Shown here one piece after another: positions 23,448 to 34,580 of a stretch of 64,000 bases of DNA (position 1 is the first letter of the stretch; the number at the start of each line of letters is the position of its first letter). The stretch is from Rutidosis leptorrhynchoides (taxonomy: Eukaryota > Streptophyta > Magnoliopsida > Asterales > Asteraceae). Made by a program: the position numbers and the translations under genes. The DNA lies in the NCBI RefSeq assembly GCF_046630445.1, contig NC_092338.1, positions 149,096,501 to 149,160,500 on the forward strand, read 5' to 3'. The notes beneath the pieces were generated by a model. That model did no database searches and was not told the origin of the DNA. It was given only the letters and a program-made list of their open reading frames with translations.

Positions 23448-26344
23448 TGTAACGACGATGGTTTTTTCAACGTTATTTATTAATAATTATTATTATTAAT
23501 ATGTGTGATTAAACGAATGTATGTTATTACATTTACATGTTGCCATGATTGCCCGTACTTTACTTTTAAGTGCCCGAAACGTCTTTGTGACGCACGAAAC
23601 TTCACGAATAATATTTCTAGATATTATTTACATTCATGATTAATTTTATTAATCATTTTAATTAACTGAGGCTATTAGTTAGCTACTTGGGCTTTAATTG
23701 GATTTACTTGAGCATTAATTGTACTTGGGCTTTATTAGTGTTATGGACTCTTGAACTTGGGCTTCCAAGCCCACCCTACTTATGTTAATGGATAAACTAG
23801 CCCATGTTACACTTGTAAGTATTAATTTGAATGGAACTTGTTAGTTAATACTTGAAAGAATCTAGTTAGCTTGTTATCCCCATGCATGACCATCCATTAA
23901 CCACCTTTTATGAGCTTTACTTGCAAGTGACCACTAAACAAACCCATCCCCTCTTCTTGGAGCTGCTGAACCGTGGGCTCTCAATGCATATGGGGAGAGT
24001 TTGGTTTTCATTTTCTCATTACTTCACTTGCTTAGTTCTCTCTCAAAAACACACACACAAACTTGCTTCATTTTTCTCTCAATTCTCTCTAGTTCTTGTA
24101 AGTAAACTTTAGCTTTCTTCTCTTCTTTTTCCTTGCCCAAACCGTGGCCTTTGGCTACATGTATCATCATCATCTTTTGTTACTTGAATACTTGTTGTTA
24201 TTATTACTTACTTACTTTGTTGATTGTTATTTACTTACTAGCTTTCAAGAATCTAACTCACTAGTTTGATTCTTCATTTTTATCTTGTTATAACAAGAAC
24301 ATAATCTATCTAGTTATGTTCTACCTTACTTGTTTCAAAAGATTATAAAGTTCATGGTTGAAAGACATACTTGAAGTTCATGAAGTAAACTTTAAAGTTT
24401 ACTTTCTAAAGATCAAACTTTGGTTTGAATCTTTAAAGTATGAACAACCATGAACCTTTTCTTGTTTATTTAAGTTTACTTCTTCAATTTATGCACTTTA
24501 ATTTCATGTAGTTAGTTTATATGGTCAAGTACTACAAGTTAGTCTTGATCTCATATCTCTTGAACAAATTAAGTTAACTTTGAAAGTTCAAGAACACACA
24601 AATAAGTTTTCTTTAAATATAACTTTGGATCTAGACTTTTGAGTCTTGGATCTTCAAGATCAAACTAAGAACTATGTTCTACTACTTATGATCTTGATTA
24701 GTTAGTTAACTTTCAAGTTTATAGTTCAATATTTCTTTTATAGTTCATATAAGTGTCAAACCTAAGATTTTGATGTAACTTTGGTTCATCAAACTACATG
24801 CAACTCTTAAGTGAGTTGTGCTTCATGTCTTAGACTTGCACTAGGGTTATGATGGTCAAGACTTGGTTAAGAGGATGTAGATACATCAATGAGTTGTACA
24901 CTTGAAGCTATATGCATCAAGGATGAGAACCATGATGAACATCAAGCACCAAGACCACCGGAACTCACTTAAACTTACTGTTTCTATCCAAAACCTACTA
25001 ACCTGCTGTTTTTGTAACAGACCATCAGACCTGGGCTGTTCTAACCATGATTTTTAGATAGATATTTTCGAGTAGATAACTTTTCATATAGGACTCGTCT
25101 TAATCCGAGTTACGGTTTAGGATTTATGGCCCTCCGATCGTTACTATGTCCTTTAACGTTGTGAAGAAATTTCTGACCTACTCGCACTTAGACCGTCGCC
25201 ACGGTCAAACCAAGACGAGTTTGCTTCTGTAAATTTTACCACACTTAAGGGACTCATAGACGGAGCCATGGCCACTGGTCTTACCTTAATTCAGTAAGGG
25301 TAGAAGCCGTGGTGACTGACCGAAGTCAGACTTTGTTTTAAACTACTTTCATAAACGAAACCTACCTTACGCCTTTTGTTTAATGATGAATGATGATGAC
25401 CCTTAAGAACTTAAATACATACTTTTAAACCTATTAAGACGATTTACTAACTTAGTATTATTTGCCTTAGGTTGAGGACCTTCGGACCAATTACTTGCAC
25501 ACCTTTTCCGAACCGACTTTACGACTACATTATCATTGTGAATTATAGCATTCCCTTTTTACTTTAACTTATTTTGGGAACTGAGAATACATGCGGATTT
25601 TATGTTTTACATACTAGGCATGAGTACTTAAACTTATATATGTGTGGGTTATACAACGGCATAAACATTCCCTTTAGCTCGGTAACGTTTAATCATTGGT
25701 TTTTGAACCATGAACGCGAATCTTAGATATGGATCCATAGGGTTTGACATCCCCACTCGGGCTAGTAGCGCTAGCATTTAACGAGTGTTTAATACTTCGT
25801 AAACATACGCACTTGCCAAGTGTACTTTCAGGGGTATAAACGTTAAGTTAGTTACCGAGTGCCCACGGTTGAGCATATACTTAAACATACTGATTTGGAT
25901 TACTGTTTTGAAATGCTCTTTGTAGCACTGAAATCTCGTGGCCTACCTTACATACTGTTATACTTAAACTATAGCTCACCAACCTTTGTGTTGACGTTTT
26001 TAAGCATGTATTTCTCAGGTGCTTGAGGTTGCTTCCGCTGTGTACTAGTCGTGCTATAGAACCCGCTGCTTAGAGTTGTTATCGCATGACTACTTATCTT
26101 GCATTCAAACTTATTTTTTTCTTTTGAAACTATGTTATGTAACGACCTTTGGGGTCACGTATACTTATTTATTGCTTCTACTTAGCGAAGCATGCTTTTG
26201 GATTGTAAAACATTTGACGTTAGTTATGACGTCACCTTTTATTAATGAATGCAAACTCTGTATTGAAAACGCATATAGTACTTAACCTTGTAATGATCCT
26301 GTTGTTGATGGTCCGTACATGATGATTTAGTACAGGGCGTCACA
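23448..26344 (+). repeat. Element B 5' LTR (2.9 kb)
   Basis: Begins TGTAACGACGATGG, ends GGGGCGTCACA, followed by TT and the primer-binding site. No obvious palindrome-plus-TATA promoter of the kind seen in A, C, D and D'. It contains GACCGT/ACGGTC at about 25191-25206, the motif CTGAGAATACATGC at 25581-25594, the hairpin module at 25675-25787 and GCATGTATTTCTCAG at 26004-26018. Confidence 0.93.
25675..25787 (+). promoter_or_regulatory. Predicted structured leader RNA module, element B 5' LTR
   Basis: Hairpin TGGTT/AACCA (25697-25701 with 25706-25710), TATGGATCCATA (25728-25739), outer stem CACTCG/CGAGTG (25754-25759 with 25782-25787), inner stem GCTAG/CTAGC (25761-25765 with 25771-25775). 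Confidence 0.65.
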
Positions 26345-26346
26345 TT

Positions 26347-26358
26347 TGGTATCAGAGC
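26347..26358 (+). promoter_or_regulatory. Element B primer-binding site, initiator tRNA-Met type
   Basis: TGGTATCAGAGC starting three bases after the LTR end. Confidence 0.93.
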
Positions 26359-26662
26359 CAGGTTGTAGGGAATTAGGTTGCATTAGTAAGTCTAAGACCG
26401 ACCCGAGTAGGATTCACTAATAGGACTAATCTACAACTTGCTAGTTTACTTGTTTCCGCTGAGCTTACTACATGCTAATGCTTACTTTTTCTGCTATATG
26501 CCGTATGCTACTACATGATATCACTACTGCATGATGCTACTTGCTTTTGACTGCATGCTACTTTCATACGAATTGCTGTTATTGCCATGCTAGTTACTGT
26601 TATACATGATTTAAACTGTTGGCCTATTATTTGCTTGCTTTATGACATACTGACATGGAAAA

Positions 26663-26681
26663 TTTATTTTTCCTTGTTCAG
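26663..26681 (+). promoter_or_regulatory. Possible splice acceptor directly before ORF0
   Basis: TTTATTTTTCCTTGTTCAG ends exactly at the ORF0 start codon. Element E has the same arrangement (17354-17373, minus strand). It looks like a plant 3' splice site with its pyrimidine tract; no donor has been identified. Confidence 0.35.
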
Positions 26682-27581
26682 ATGTCGGATGTTCCACCTG
26701 ATGGCATTTCGGGCAGTACAGACTCAGACCCCGTCGCCCTACCTACTGCTACACCTGCTGCTGCTACTGCCGAAACACCGGCCCCGACACCCACTAGTAA
26801 TCCCGGCGCTTCCACTTCCGGAGCTGGTACTAGTGCACCTGCCCCAGTGTCTGCTCCCGGACCCTCGAGGTCACAGCCCCGCATTGGTGGTATTGAGATC
26901 CCCGCGGAGTTCGGGGAAGGGCCGTTTCGTAACCACATGCGCACGCCTTGCCGACGCACTCCCGACGGACGTTTAGTCGTGATTCCGCCAGGCAGACACA
27001 GACAGATGTTGGCCGCCTTCGGACGCTACGGATTACCAGCTCAGCCACCAGTGTCACCACCACACGATTTAGATGACTCATCATCCGCCGATTCTTCATC
27101 ATCAGACAACTCCAGCGATGATGAGGATCCTGCTGATAGACCTATTCAGGCACCCTCCACCCCGCCGAAGAAGCGGTACCGTTTCGACGGCACCGTCATT
27201 CCAGGGGTGAATGGAGGTCGTGCTTTTACTGACGCATTTGGCCATCGTCGTAGGGTTACTGCTCGTAAACGAGTTGTGCGATACCCTGCCGACCCACAGA
27301 TACGTAAGGTTCCCAGTTACGTATTGACTATTTCTGGAACCGTACCACCTAGATTTAGATACGGACCACTTACATCTAGGGACGTACCGTCTACATCCGG
27401 AGCCGGACCATCTACATCAGCACCACCGACACCACCCGCACCACCCGCCCCACCTACACCGCCTGCCCCACCAGATCCCTCTAACGAGGAACTGATGAGG
27501 GAGATTGAGACTCTCCGAGCTCGAGTCACTGAGCTCGAGGAGCAGTTGGCTCGAGGAGCAGTTCACCCGCCTTCACCGTAG
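26682..27581 (+). CDS. Element B ORF0, pre-gag ORF (299 aa), intact
   Basis: Sits between primer-binding site and gag on the coding strand. The ATG at 26682 (MSD) is preferred over the in-frame ATG at 26655 because E shares the Met at this point (MSN) but not the upstream one. Residues 1-65 are Ala/Pro/Thr/Ser-rich. Motif copy 1 lies at 71-103 (IPAEFGEGPFRN..., TPDGRLVVI). An acidic Ser block (128-150) precedes the basic PPKKRYRF (161-168). Motif copy 2 lies at 165-200 (YRFDGTVIPGVNGGRAF, then VTARKRVV). A Pro-rich hinge leads to a coiled coil (268-290). I do not recognise a named family. Ogre-type elements also have an ORF before gag, but the resemblance is positional only. Confidence 0.8.
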   Translation: MSDVPPDGISGSTDSDPVALPTATPAAATAETPAPTPTSNPGASTSGAGTSAPAPVSAPGPSRSQPRIGGIEIPAEFGEGPFRNHMRTPCRRTPDGRLVVIPPGRHRQMLAAFGRYGLPAQPPVSPPHDLDDSSSADSSSSDNSSDDEDPADRPIQAPSTPPKKRYRFDGTVIPGVNGGRAFTDAFGHRRRVTARKRVVRYPADPQIRKVPSYVLTISGTVPPRFRYGPLTSRDVPSTSGAGPSTSAPPTPPAPPAPPTPPAPPDPSNEELMREIETLRARVTELEEQLARGAVHPPSP

Positions 27582-27880
27582 GACCTTGTATTTAGATTTC
27601 ATGATGTAATCTAGATATAGTTTCATGTATTTCATATGTATTGTACGAACTTATTCAGATGTATGAAACTTATTATTATTAATGAATGGAACTTTGCGTT
27701 ATTTAATTCTTGCGCGATGTTCTATTTACATTGTTGTACGATGATTTTGTGGTATTTGTACCTAGATGCATTATTTTAATAACATGTGATGTTTTGATTC
27801 CATGTTGGTCACTATATACTGTATTATTACTACTTGCATACTGGATTTTGACTTGAGTCAAAATTTTTGTTTAGAATACA
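27582..27880 (+). other. ORF0-gag spacer of element B
   Basis: 299 bp, AT-rich, no ORF. It ends in GACTTGAGTCAAAATTTTTG and AATACA before the gag ATG. The corresponding spacer in E (16191-16489) is colinear. Confidence 0.6.
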
Positions 27881-28243
27881 ATGGCTAACGGAAGATCCAC
27901 ACCTACCGCCACCCAGATTGAGGACATGATCAACGAACGGGTCGCTGCAGCCCTAGCAGAAAGAAATCTCAAAGCTCCACCGCCACCACCACCGGTTATC
28001 CCACCCGTTCAAAATGGGTGTACATACAAGGAATTCCAGAGCTGCAAACCGCATAACTTCAGCGGCACCGAGGGACCAGTTGGTCTTACCAGATGGTTCG
28101 AGAAACTTGAATCAGTATTCCGAGTTAGCAACTGTTCGGAGGACAATAAGACCTAGTTTGCATGTTGCACGCTATCTGACGGCGCGCTAACATGGTGGAA
28201 CACGTTAGCTCAAGCGAAAGGTATCGATGAGGCGTATGCTACG
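27881..28243 (+). pseudogene. gag: Element B gag, 5' fragment
   Basis: Begins MANGRSTPTATQIEDMINER, with a Pro run and the conserved [20 protein letters not shown] segment of this Gag family. A TAG at 28154-28156 stands where relatives have a Lys codon; the frame then continues to GIDEAYAT, where the LTR of element C begins. The rest of Gag, including all zinc knuckles, is missing; sequence resumes in the knuckle-protease linker at 38924. Confidence 0.85.
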
Positions 28244-28799
28244 TGTAACGACCCGTCAAAATCGCTATTGACGCGGCACGTTAATCATTGATTCCACAGT
28301 GAGGTTTTGACCTCTATATGATACGTTTTGATAAAATATTGCATTCATTAAAATAAGTGACTTTCTAAACATAGAAAGTTATAAACATGTGGGCAAGTGC
28401 TTAGGTATAAGCAAAACCCCGAAATACATAAGTCTTTAATTTACAGGTTGACATCACAGTCCAATTATTTATTACACAACGCAGTTTTATTTTGAATGCA
28501 ATAAACTTTGTACAAAGCATGAGAGACTCCATGCAGGCAACAAGCACATCACAGCGGAAGCATTCTAAGGACCTGAGAATAAAACATGCTAAAAAGTCAA
28601 CACGAATGTTGGTGAGTTATAGGTTTAATTGCTCGAGTCATAAACATATATAAAGATAGACCACAAGGTTTCATCAAAAGTTTATCAATAGATTCTACGT
28701 AACAGAGCACCCTGGTAACTAAACTTAACGCTATAGTGATAATTACCCCATTCGTTTTAATACGCGCAAACCAACGTGTCTTAAACTCAAATAACATAC

Positions 28800-28920
28800 G
28801 TCCGTTAAAAGGCTAGCGCTCTAGCTCGGACGGGGATGTCAAGCCCTATGGATCCATATACAATTATTCGCGCCCACCAGTCCATATCCTATGTACTGGC
28901 AGCTACTAGTTACCAAAGCT
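28800..28920 (-). promoter_or_regulatory. Predicted structured leader RNA module, element C 3' LTR
   Basis: RNA sense: CCAGT/ACTGG (28899-28895 with 28881-28877), TATGGATCCATA, GTCCG/CGGAC (28831-28827 with 28804-28800) around GCTAG/CTAGC. It lies about 390 nt downstream of the TATA box. Confidence 0.62.
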
Positions 28921-29300
28921 AAGGGATTTTCGGTTTAACTCAGTGTAGAATTTTGTATGTACTTGTGTCTTATTGCGTTTAAAATAAATTGCATTTATTC
29001 TCAGCCCAAAAATATTTAAAGTATTTAAAAAGGGAGACTATAACTCACAGTTCAATATTGAGACTCAATATTGTTGGCAAATTGCGTAGACGTAATGATG
29101 GTAGACGACTGTATGGTTGGCCTTGGATTCAAGAACAATACCCCGAACAATACCCAATATTTCCTTAGCTTAAAGCGGTTTGAAACCCGAATTAAAAACA
29201 CCCTCGTATATACCTTATTATTATTAAACTTAAATTTAAAATTATAATTATAATATAAATATAAATATTAAGAGAAATATGAAAAACTTCGTCGAACAAA

Positions 29301-29384
29301 CTGCGTATTTATATTACTTTTCGATTTACTGTAGCTCATGCGATCGCATGAGTTTTCAGTGTTTTTGCCATGCGATCGCATGGC
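29301..29384 (-). promoter_or_regulatory. Element C LTR promoter: palindrome pair and TATA box
   Basis: GCCATGCGATCGCATGGC (29384-29367) and CTCATGCGATCGCATGAG (29352-29335) are both perfect 18-bp palindromes, 14 bp apart. TATAAATA follows at about 29313-29306 (minus). Confidence 0.65.
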
Positions 29385-29435
29385 CGCCTTTTCTGTTTTT
29401 GTTTGCTAGTTCGTCGACATCAAATAGTATTTTAC

Positions 29436-29545
29436 TGTAGCAATCACTGTAGCACTGTAGCAAATACGGTTTCACTGTAGCAAATAGTGTTTTACTGTAG
29501 CAAAGTCATTTTTACTGTAGCAATTAATGTTTTACTGTAGGAAAG
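29436..29545. repeat. Short tandem repeats with ACTGTAGC core in the element C 3' LTR
   Basis: Imperfect units of about 20 bp, TTTTACTGTAGCAAATAGTG and variants. The 5' LTR has a different number of more regular units (36648-36765). Confidence 0.8.
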
Positions 29546-29640
29546 TCGTTTTTACTTGTACATCTTATAATATATATATATATATACATACATATATGTA
29601 TATTTACATAATATTAAATCATAAAGAGAATTGGTTTAAA

Positions 29641-32600
29641 TTAGTCGAAATTTTTCGGGTCATCACAGTACCTCCCCGTTAAAGAAAATTTCGTCCCGAA
29701 ATTTTGAGTAGTACCTGTTTCATGAGCGATATCAGTGAACAAATGTGGATACTTTTGCTTCATTTGATCTTCACGTTCCCAAGTAAACTCGGGTCCTCGT
29801 CTAGCATTCCAACGAACCCTAACTATCGGTATTTTGCTTTGTTTTAATTGTTTGACCTCACGGTCCATGATTTCAACAGGTTCTTCGATAAAATGGAGTT
29901 TATCATTGATTCGTATTTCGTCAAGAGGAATTACGACATCCTCTTCAGCTAAACATTTCTTCAAATTTGACACGTGAAATGTGTTGTGAACACTACTAAG
30001 TTCTTGCGGTAGCTTTAATCGATAAGCAACTGTTCCAATTCTTTCGGTGATTTCAAAGGGTCCTACGTGCCTAGGACTTAGCTTTCCTCGTTTACCGAAT
30101 CGTACAACGCCTTTCCAGGGTGACACTTTCAACATGACTTTGTCGCCCACTTGAAATTCTAGCGGTTTTCTTCTTACATCAGCATAACTCTTTTGGCGAC
30201 TCATGGCCGTTTTCAATCGCTGTTGTATTTGAATGATCTTTTCGGTGGTTTCGTGAATAATTTCTGGTCCAGTAAGTTTTCTTTCTCCTACTTCACTCCA
30301 ACAGATAGGAGATCTGCACTTTCTACCGTAAAGTGCTTCAAATGGTGCTGCGTTGATGCTCGTATGATAGCTGTTATTGTATGAAAATTCTGCCAACGGT
30401 AAGTGTCGATCCCAACTGGTTCCAAAGTCAATCACGCATGCTCGTAACATGTCTTCCAATGTTTGTATTGTTCTTTCACTTTGACCATCTGTCTGTGGGT
30501 GATAAGCGGTGCTCATATCTAATCGAGTTCCCAATGCTTTTTGTAATGACTGCCAGAAACGTGATGTGAATCGGGTGTCGCGATCAGATATGATAGAGAT
30601 GGGTACACCATGCCTGGAAACTACTTCCTTCAAATATAGGCGTGCTAATTTCTCCATACTGTCTGTCTCCTTTATTGGTAGAAAGTGAGCTGATTTAGTT
30701 AGACGATCAACTATCACCCAAATAGTATCATGACTACTTGCAGTCCTTGGCAATTTCGTAATGAAATCCATGGTTATTCTTTCCCATTTCCACTGCGGAA
30801 TTTCTGGTTGTTGCAGTAATCCTGACGGCTTTTGGTGCTCAGCTTTGACCTTTGCACACGTTAAACATTTGCTTACATAAGTAGCAATTTCTGTTTTCAT
30901 ATTAGGCCACCAATAAAACTTCTTGAGATCGTGGTACATTTTTCCGTTTTCTGGGTGAATTGAGTACCTCGTTTTGTGTGCTTCATCCAGTACTAGTTGC
31001 CTTAGGTTACCATGTTTTGGTACCCATATCCTACCAGCAAAATACAGGGTTCCATCGGCTTTTTCTTCAAGTTGTTTTTCTAACCCTTTGCTTATTTCGC
31101 CTTTTCCGTTTTCTTCTTTTAAAGCCTCTAACTGTGCTGCTTGAATTTGTTTTGTGAGATCAGTACGAATTGTAATATTCAAAGCTCGGACCCTAAGAGG
31201 TTTTACTCTTTCTTTTCGACTTAGGGCATCAGCTACAACATTAGCCTTTCCGGGGTGGTAACGGATTTCACAATCGTAATCGTTTAACAACTCTACCCAG
31301 CGACGTTGCCTCATATTGAGTTGTTTTTGATCAAAAATATGCTGAAGACTCTTATGGTCGGTGTACACTGTACACTTGGTGCCATATAGATAGTGTCTCC
31401 ATATTTTGAGTGCAAAAACTACTGCTCCAAGTTCTAAATCGTGCGTCGTATAGTTCTTTTCATGAATTTTTAGTTGTCGTGAGGCATATGCGATGAATTT
31501 TGTGTGTTGCATTAATACACATCCTAAACCTTGGCGTGAAGCATCACAATAGATCACGAAATCATCATTTCCTTCTGGTAATGACAAAATGGGTGCAGAC
31601 GTTAACTTCTTCTTTAATAACTGGAATGAGGATTCCTGTTCCGTGGACCAATCATACTTCTTTCCCTTTTGAGTCAATGCAGTTAAGGGTTTGGCGATTC
31701 TAGAGAAATCTTGAATGAATCTTCGGTAGTAACCAGCAAGACCTAAGAATTGGCGGATTTGTGTTGGAGTCTTCGGTGTTTCCCATTTACTAATGGCTTC
31801 GATCTTGGCGGGGTCAACTTTAATTCCATGTTTACTGACAACATGGCCCAAAAATTGTACTTCTTGTAACCAGAAATCACACTTCGAAAATTTTGCGTAC
31901 AATTCTTCTTTCTTGAGTATCTCTAGTACCAGTCTTAAGTGTTGCTCATGTTCTTCCTTGTTCTTCGAGTAAATCAATATGTCGTCGATAAAAACAATGA
32001 CAAATTTGTCTAAATACGGTCTACAGATGCGATTCATTAGATCCATGAATACTGCTGGAGCATTAGTCAATCCAAAAGGCATGACTAAAAATTCATAGTG
32101 ACCGTAACGGGTTCTGAACGCTGTTTTAGGAACATCTTCTCCCTTCACTCTCAGTTGATGATATCCAGAGCGTAGATCAATCTTAGAATAAACACTTGAT
32201 CCTTGCAATTGATCAAACAAATCATCAATCCTCGGTAATGGGTACCGATTCTTGATCGTTAATTTGTTTAATTCTCGGTAATCTATGCACATTCTCATAG
32301 ATCCATCCTTCTTCTTGACGAACAGAATAGGAGCACCCTAAGGTGAAAAACTAGGACGAATAAATCCACGGTCCGATAATTCTTGCAACTGGTCTTGTAA
32401 TTCTTGCATTTCTGAAGGTGCAAGTCTATATGGAGATCGGGCTACAGGTGCAGCTCCTGGTATGAGATCAATCTGGAATTCTACACATCTGAGTGGAGGT
32501 AGCCCTGGTAATTCTTTTGGAAATACTCCGGGATATTCTCTTACAACCGGCATGTCATCAATGCTTCTTTCTTCAGTATCGATCTTCTTTACGTGTGCCA

Positions 32601-34131
32601 GAATAGCATAACAACCTTTTCTTATAAGTTTCTGGGCCTTCATACAGCTGATAAAGTTCAGTTTTGAGTTGTTCTTCTCCCCATAAATCATTAATGACGT
32701 TTCATCCTTACGAGGGATGCGGATTGCTTTCTCAGCGCAAACAACTTCCGCTCTTGTTTTGGACATCCAGTCCATGCCAACGATTACATCAAAACTTCCT
32801 AATTCTACGGGTATCAAATCAATTTTGAAGGTTTCACCAGCGAGATTCATTTCGCAACCATGGCAAATTTTATCGGCTTTTATCAGTTTACCATTAGCTA
32901 ATTCAATAGTATATTTATCGTCTAGAGGTAATGATGCACATTTTAGTTTAAAACTAAAGTCTTTACACATATAACTTCTATCAGCACCCGTATCAAACAT
33001 AATAGAAGCTAGTTGATTATTAACGGTAAACGTACCCGTGACAAGATTAGGATCCTCACGTGCTTTACTGGCACTAACATTAAATGCCCTCCCACGTGCG
33101 GGTTCTTTGTTCTTCTCCTTATCAGGGCATTGATTTATAAAGTGACCAGACTTCCCGCATCCAAAACATTTCTTGACATCAGTCAGTTTTGTCTTTACTT
33201 CAGAAACGGTGGCATAACAATCTTTCGCCACATGTCCTTTCTTGTTGCACTTATCACAGACCACTTGACAATAACCTGCATGATGTGTGTAACATCTTTT
33301 GCAGAACGGATGGGGTCCCTTATAGTTTGGACTTGCAGTTGCCCCATCTTGTTTACCTTTAAAAGTTTCTTGTTTCTTCAGGTGAGTACTTTTGCCCTTA
33401 TAGTCTTCCCATTTCCTCTTTCCTTCAGTTGTCTTGACTTCGGTAATTGGTGCCTTAATCGAACTCTCTGTAATCTGGTCCATGAGTTGGTGTGCCATTG
33501 TCATGGCTTCCTGCATCGTATTTGGTTTGGACGATGTAACATTTCCTTTGATATTGATCGATAAACCGTCAATATACATTTCTATCTTTCGTTTCTCGTT
33601 TGGCACCAATTCGGGACACAACAAGGCTAGTTCCATGAAACGCTTTTCATAGTTATTGAGATTCGCGCCGATAACCTTCAGATTACGTAACTCAGATTCC
33701 ATTTTTCTGATCTCGTTTCGAGGACAGTACTCCTCGATTAGCATCTTTTTCAGTTCTTCCCAAGAGATATCATATGCCGTATCTATTCCTTCTGCTTTAG
33801 CATAATTGTTCCACCAAGTAAGTGCACCGTCTTGCAACGTACACGAAGCATACTTTGACTTGTCTCCGTTCGCACAATTACTGATTTTGAAAACGGACTC
33901 CATCTTTTCAAACCATCGGGTTAGACCGACTGGTCCCTCAGTTCCACTAAACGTCTGTGGTTTGCATCCTTGAAAAGTTTTGTATGAGCATCCGTTTCGT
34001 GAATTTGTGTTTACGGCTACTGCTTTGGCTGCTGCTTCAGCTGTTGCTTTTGCTGCTTCGGTTGCAGCAATTCTTTCATTCACACGTTTCTCGACTAGTT
34101 GCTCAAACTCAGCATCCGACATTTGAGACAT
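29641..34131 (-). CDS. gag-pol: Element C gag-pol polyprotein, one internal stop
   Basis: A single frame of 1,497 codons from ATG 34131, interrupted only by TAG at 32338-32340 in place of a conserved Trp in SPWGAP. Gag domain at about 48-220; knuckles at 277-305 and 322-336 ([14 protein letters not shown]); protease [10 protein letters not shown] near 380; RT with FIDDILIYS; RNase H with [15 protein letters not shown]; integrase with the zinc-binding HHCC region, [16 protein letters not shown] and [12 protein letters not shown]; and a chromodomain-like tail ([20 protein letters not shown]). The frame reads about nine codons into the 3' LTR before stopping, which is unusual. As it stands the stop prevents a full polyprotein; Gag plus protease could still be made. 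Confidence 0.93.
29668..29704 (-). promoter_or_regulatory. Element C polypurine tract and hairpin
   Basis: AAATTTCGGGACGAAATTT, CTTTAACGGGGAGGTACTG, then the 3' LTR. Pol translation runs through this block. Confidence 0.8.
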
Positions 34132-34580
34132 GTTTCTTCAATAAACACAACAGATATAATTTAATCATATAGAATATTATAGGTAAAATGAGTTGTCAAT
34201 AGTTAATCGTAGCATATTAATAATATGAACCGATTATTATAAAAGCCTTTTCTTCTTATTAGCATTTTATAATTATTTCTAGGGTATTACCTACCCGTTA
34301 AGTTCATACATAATAGCTAGTACAAGGAATTAACTACTAAAATCCTAATAATATACCACTATAAAAAAATTATAGCGAGTTACTACATTATTATGTAATA
34401 ATAATAATAAGAAGTAGTAATAATACAAATAATCATTCCATGCATTTATTATTAATAAACCAAAATAATACAATACCATACAATACTGATATTTTACATA
34501 TGCTTATTTTACATAACAAGATAGAGTAGCACACATAAGCAATAAAATAGCGCATGGAAGATTTATGGTTGCGAGGTCAT
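34132..34580 (-). other. ORF0-gag spacer of element C
   Basis: 449 bp, AT-rich. It contains TACCTACCCGTTAAGTTC (about 34291-34308), a block also found twice in the internal region of element D. Confidence 0.6.

Larger units (their letters stand above)
28244..29667 (-). repeat. Element C 3' LTR, complete (1,424 bp)
   Basis: The minus strand starts TGTGATGACCCG (29667) and ends GGGTCGTTACA (28244). U3 has repeats of CTACAGTAAAA (29436-29545), then the TATA region and palindromes. R-U5 contains the hairpin module. A shorter U3 than in D accounts for most of the length difference. Confidence 0.95.
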
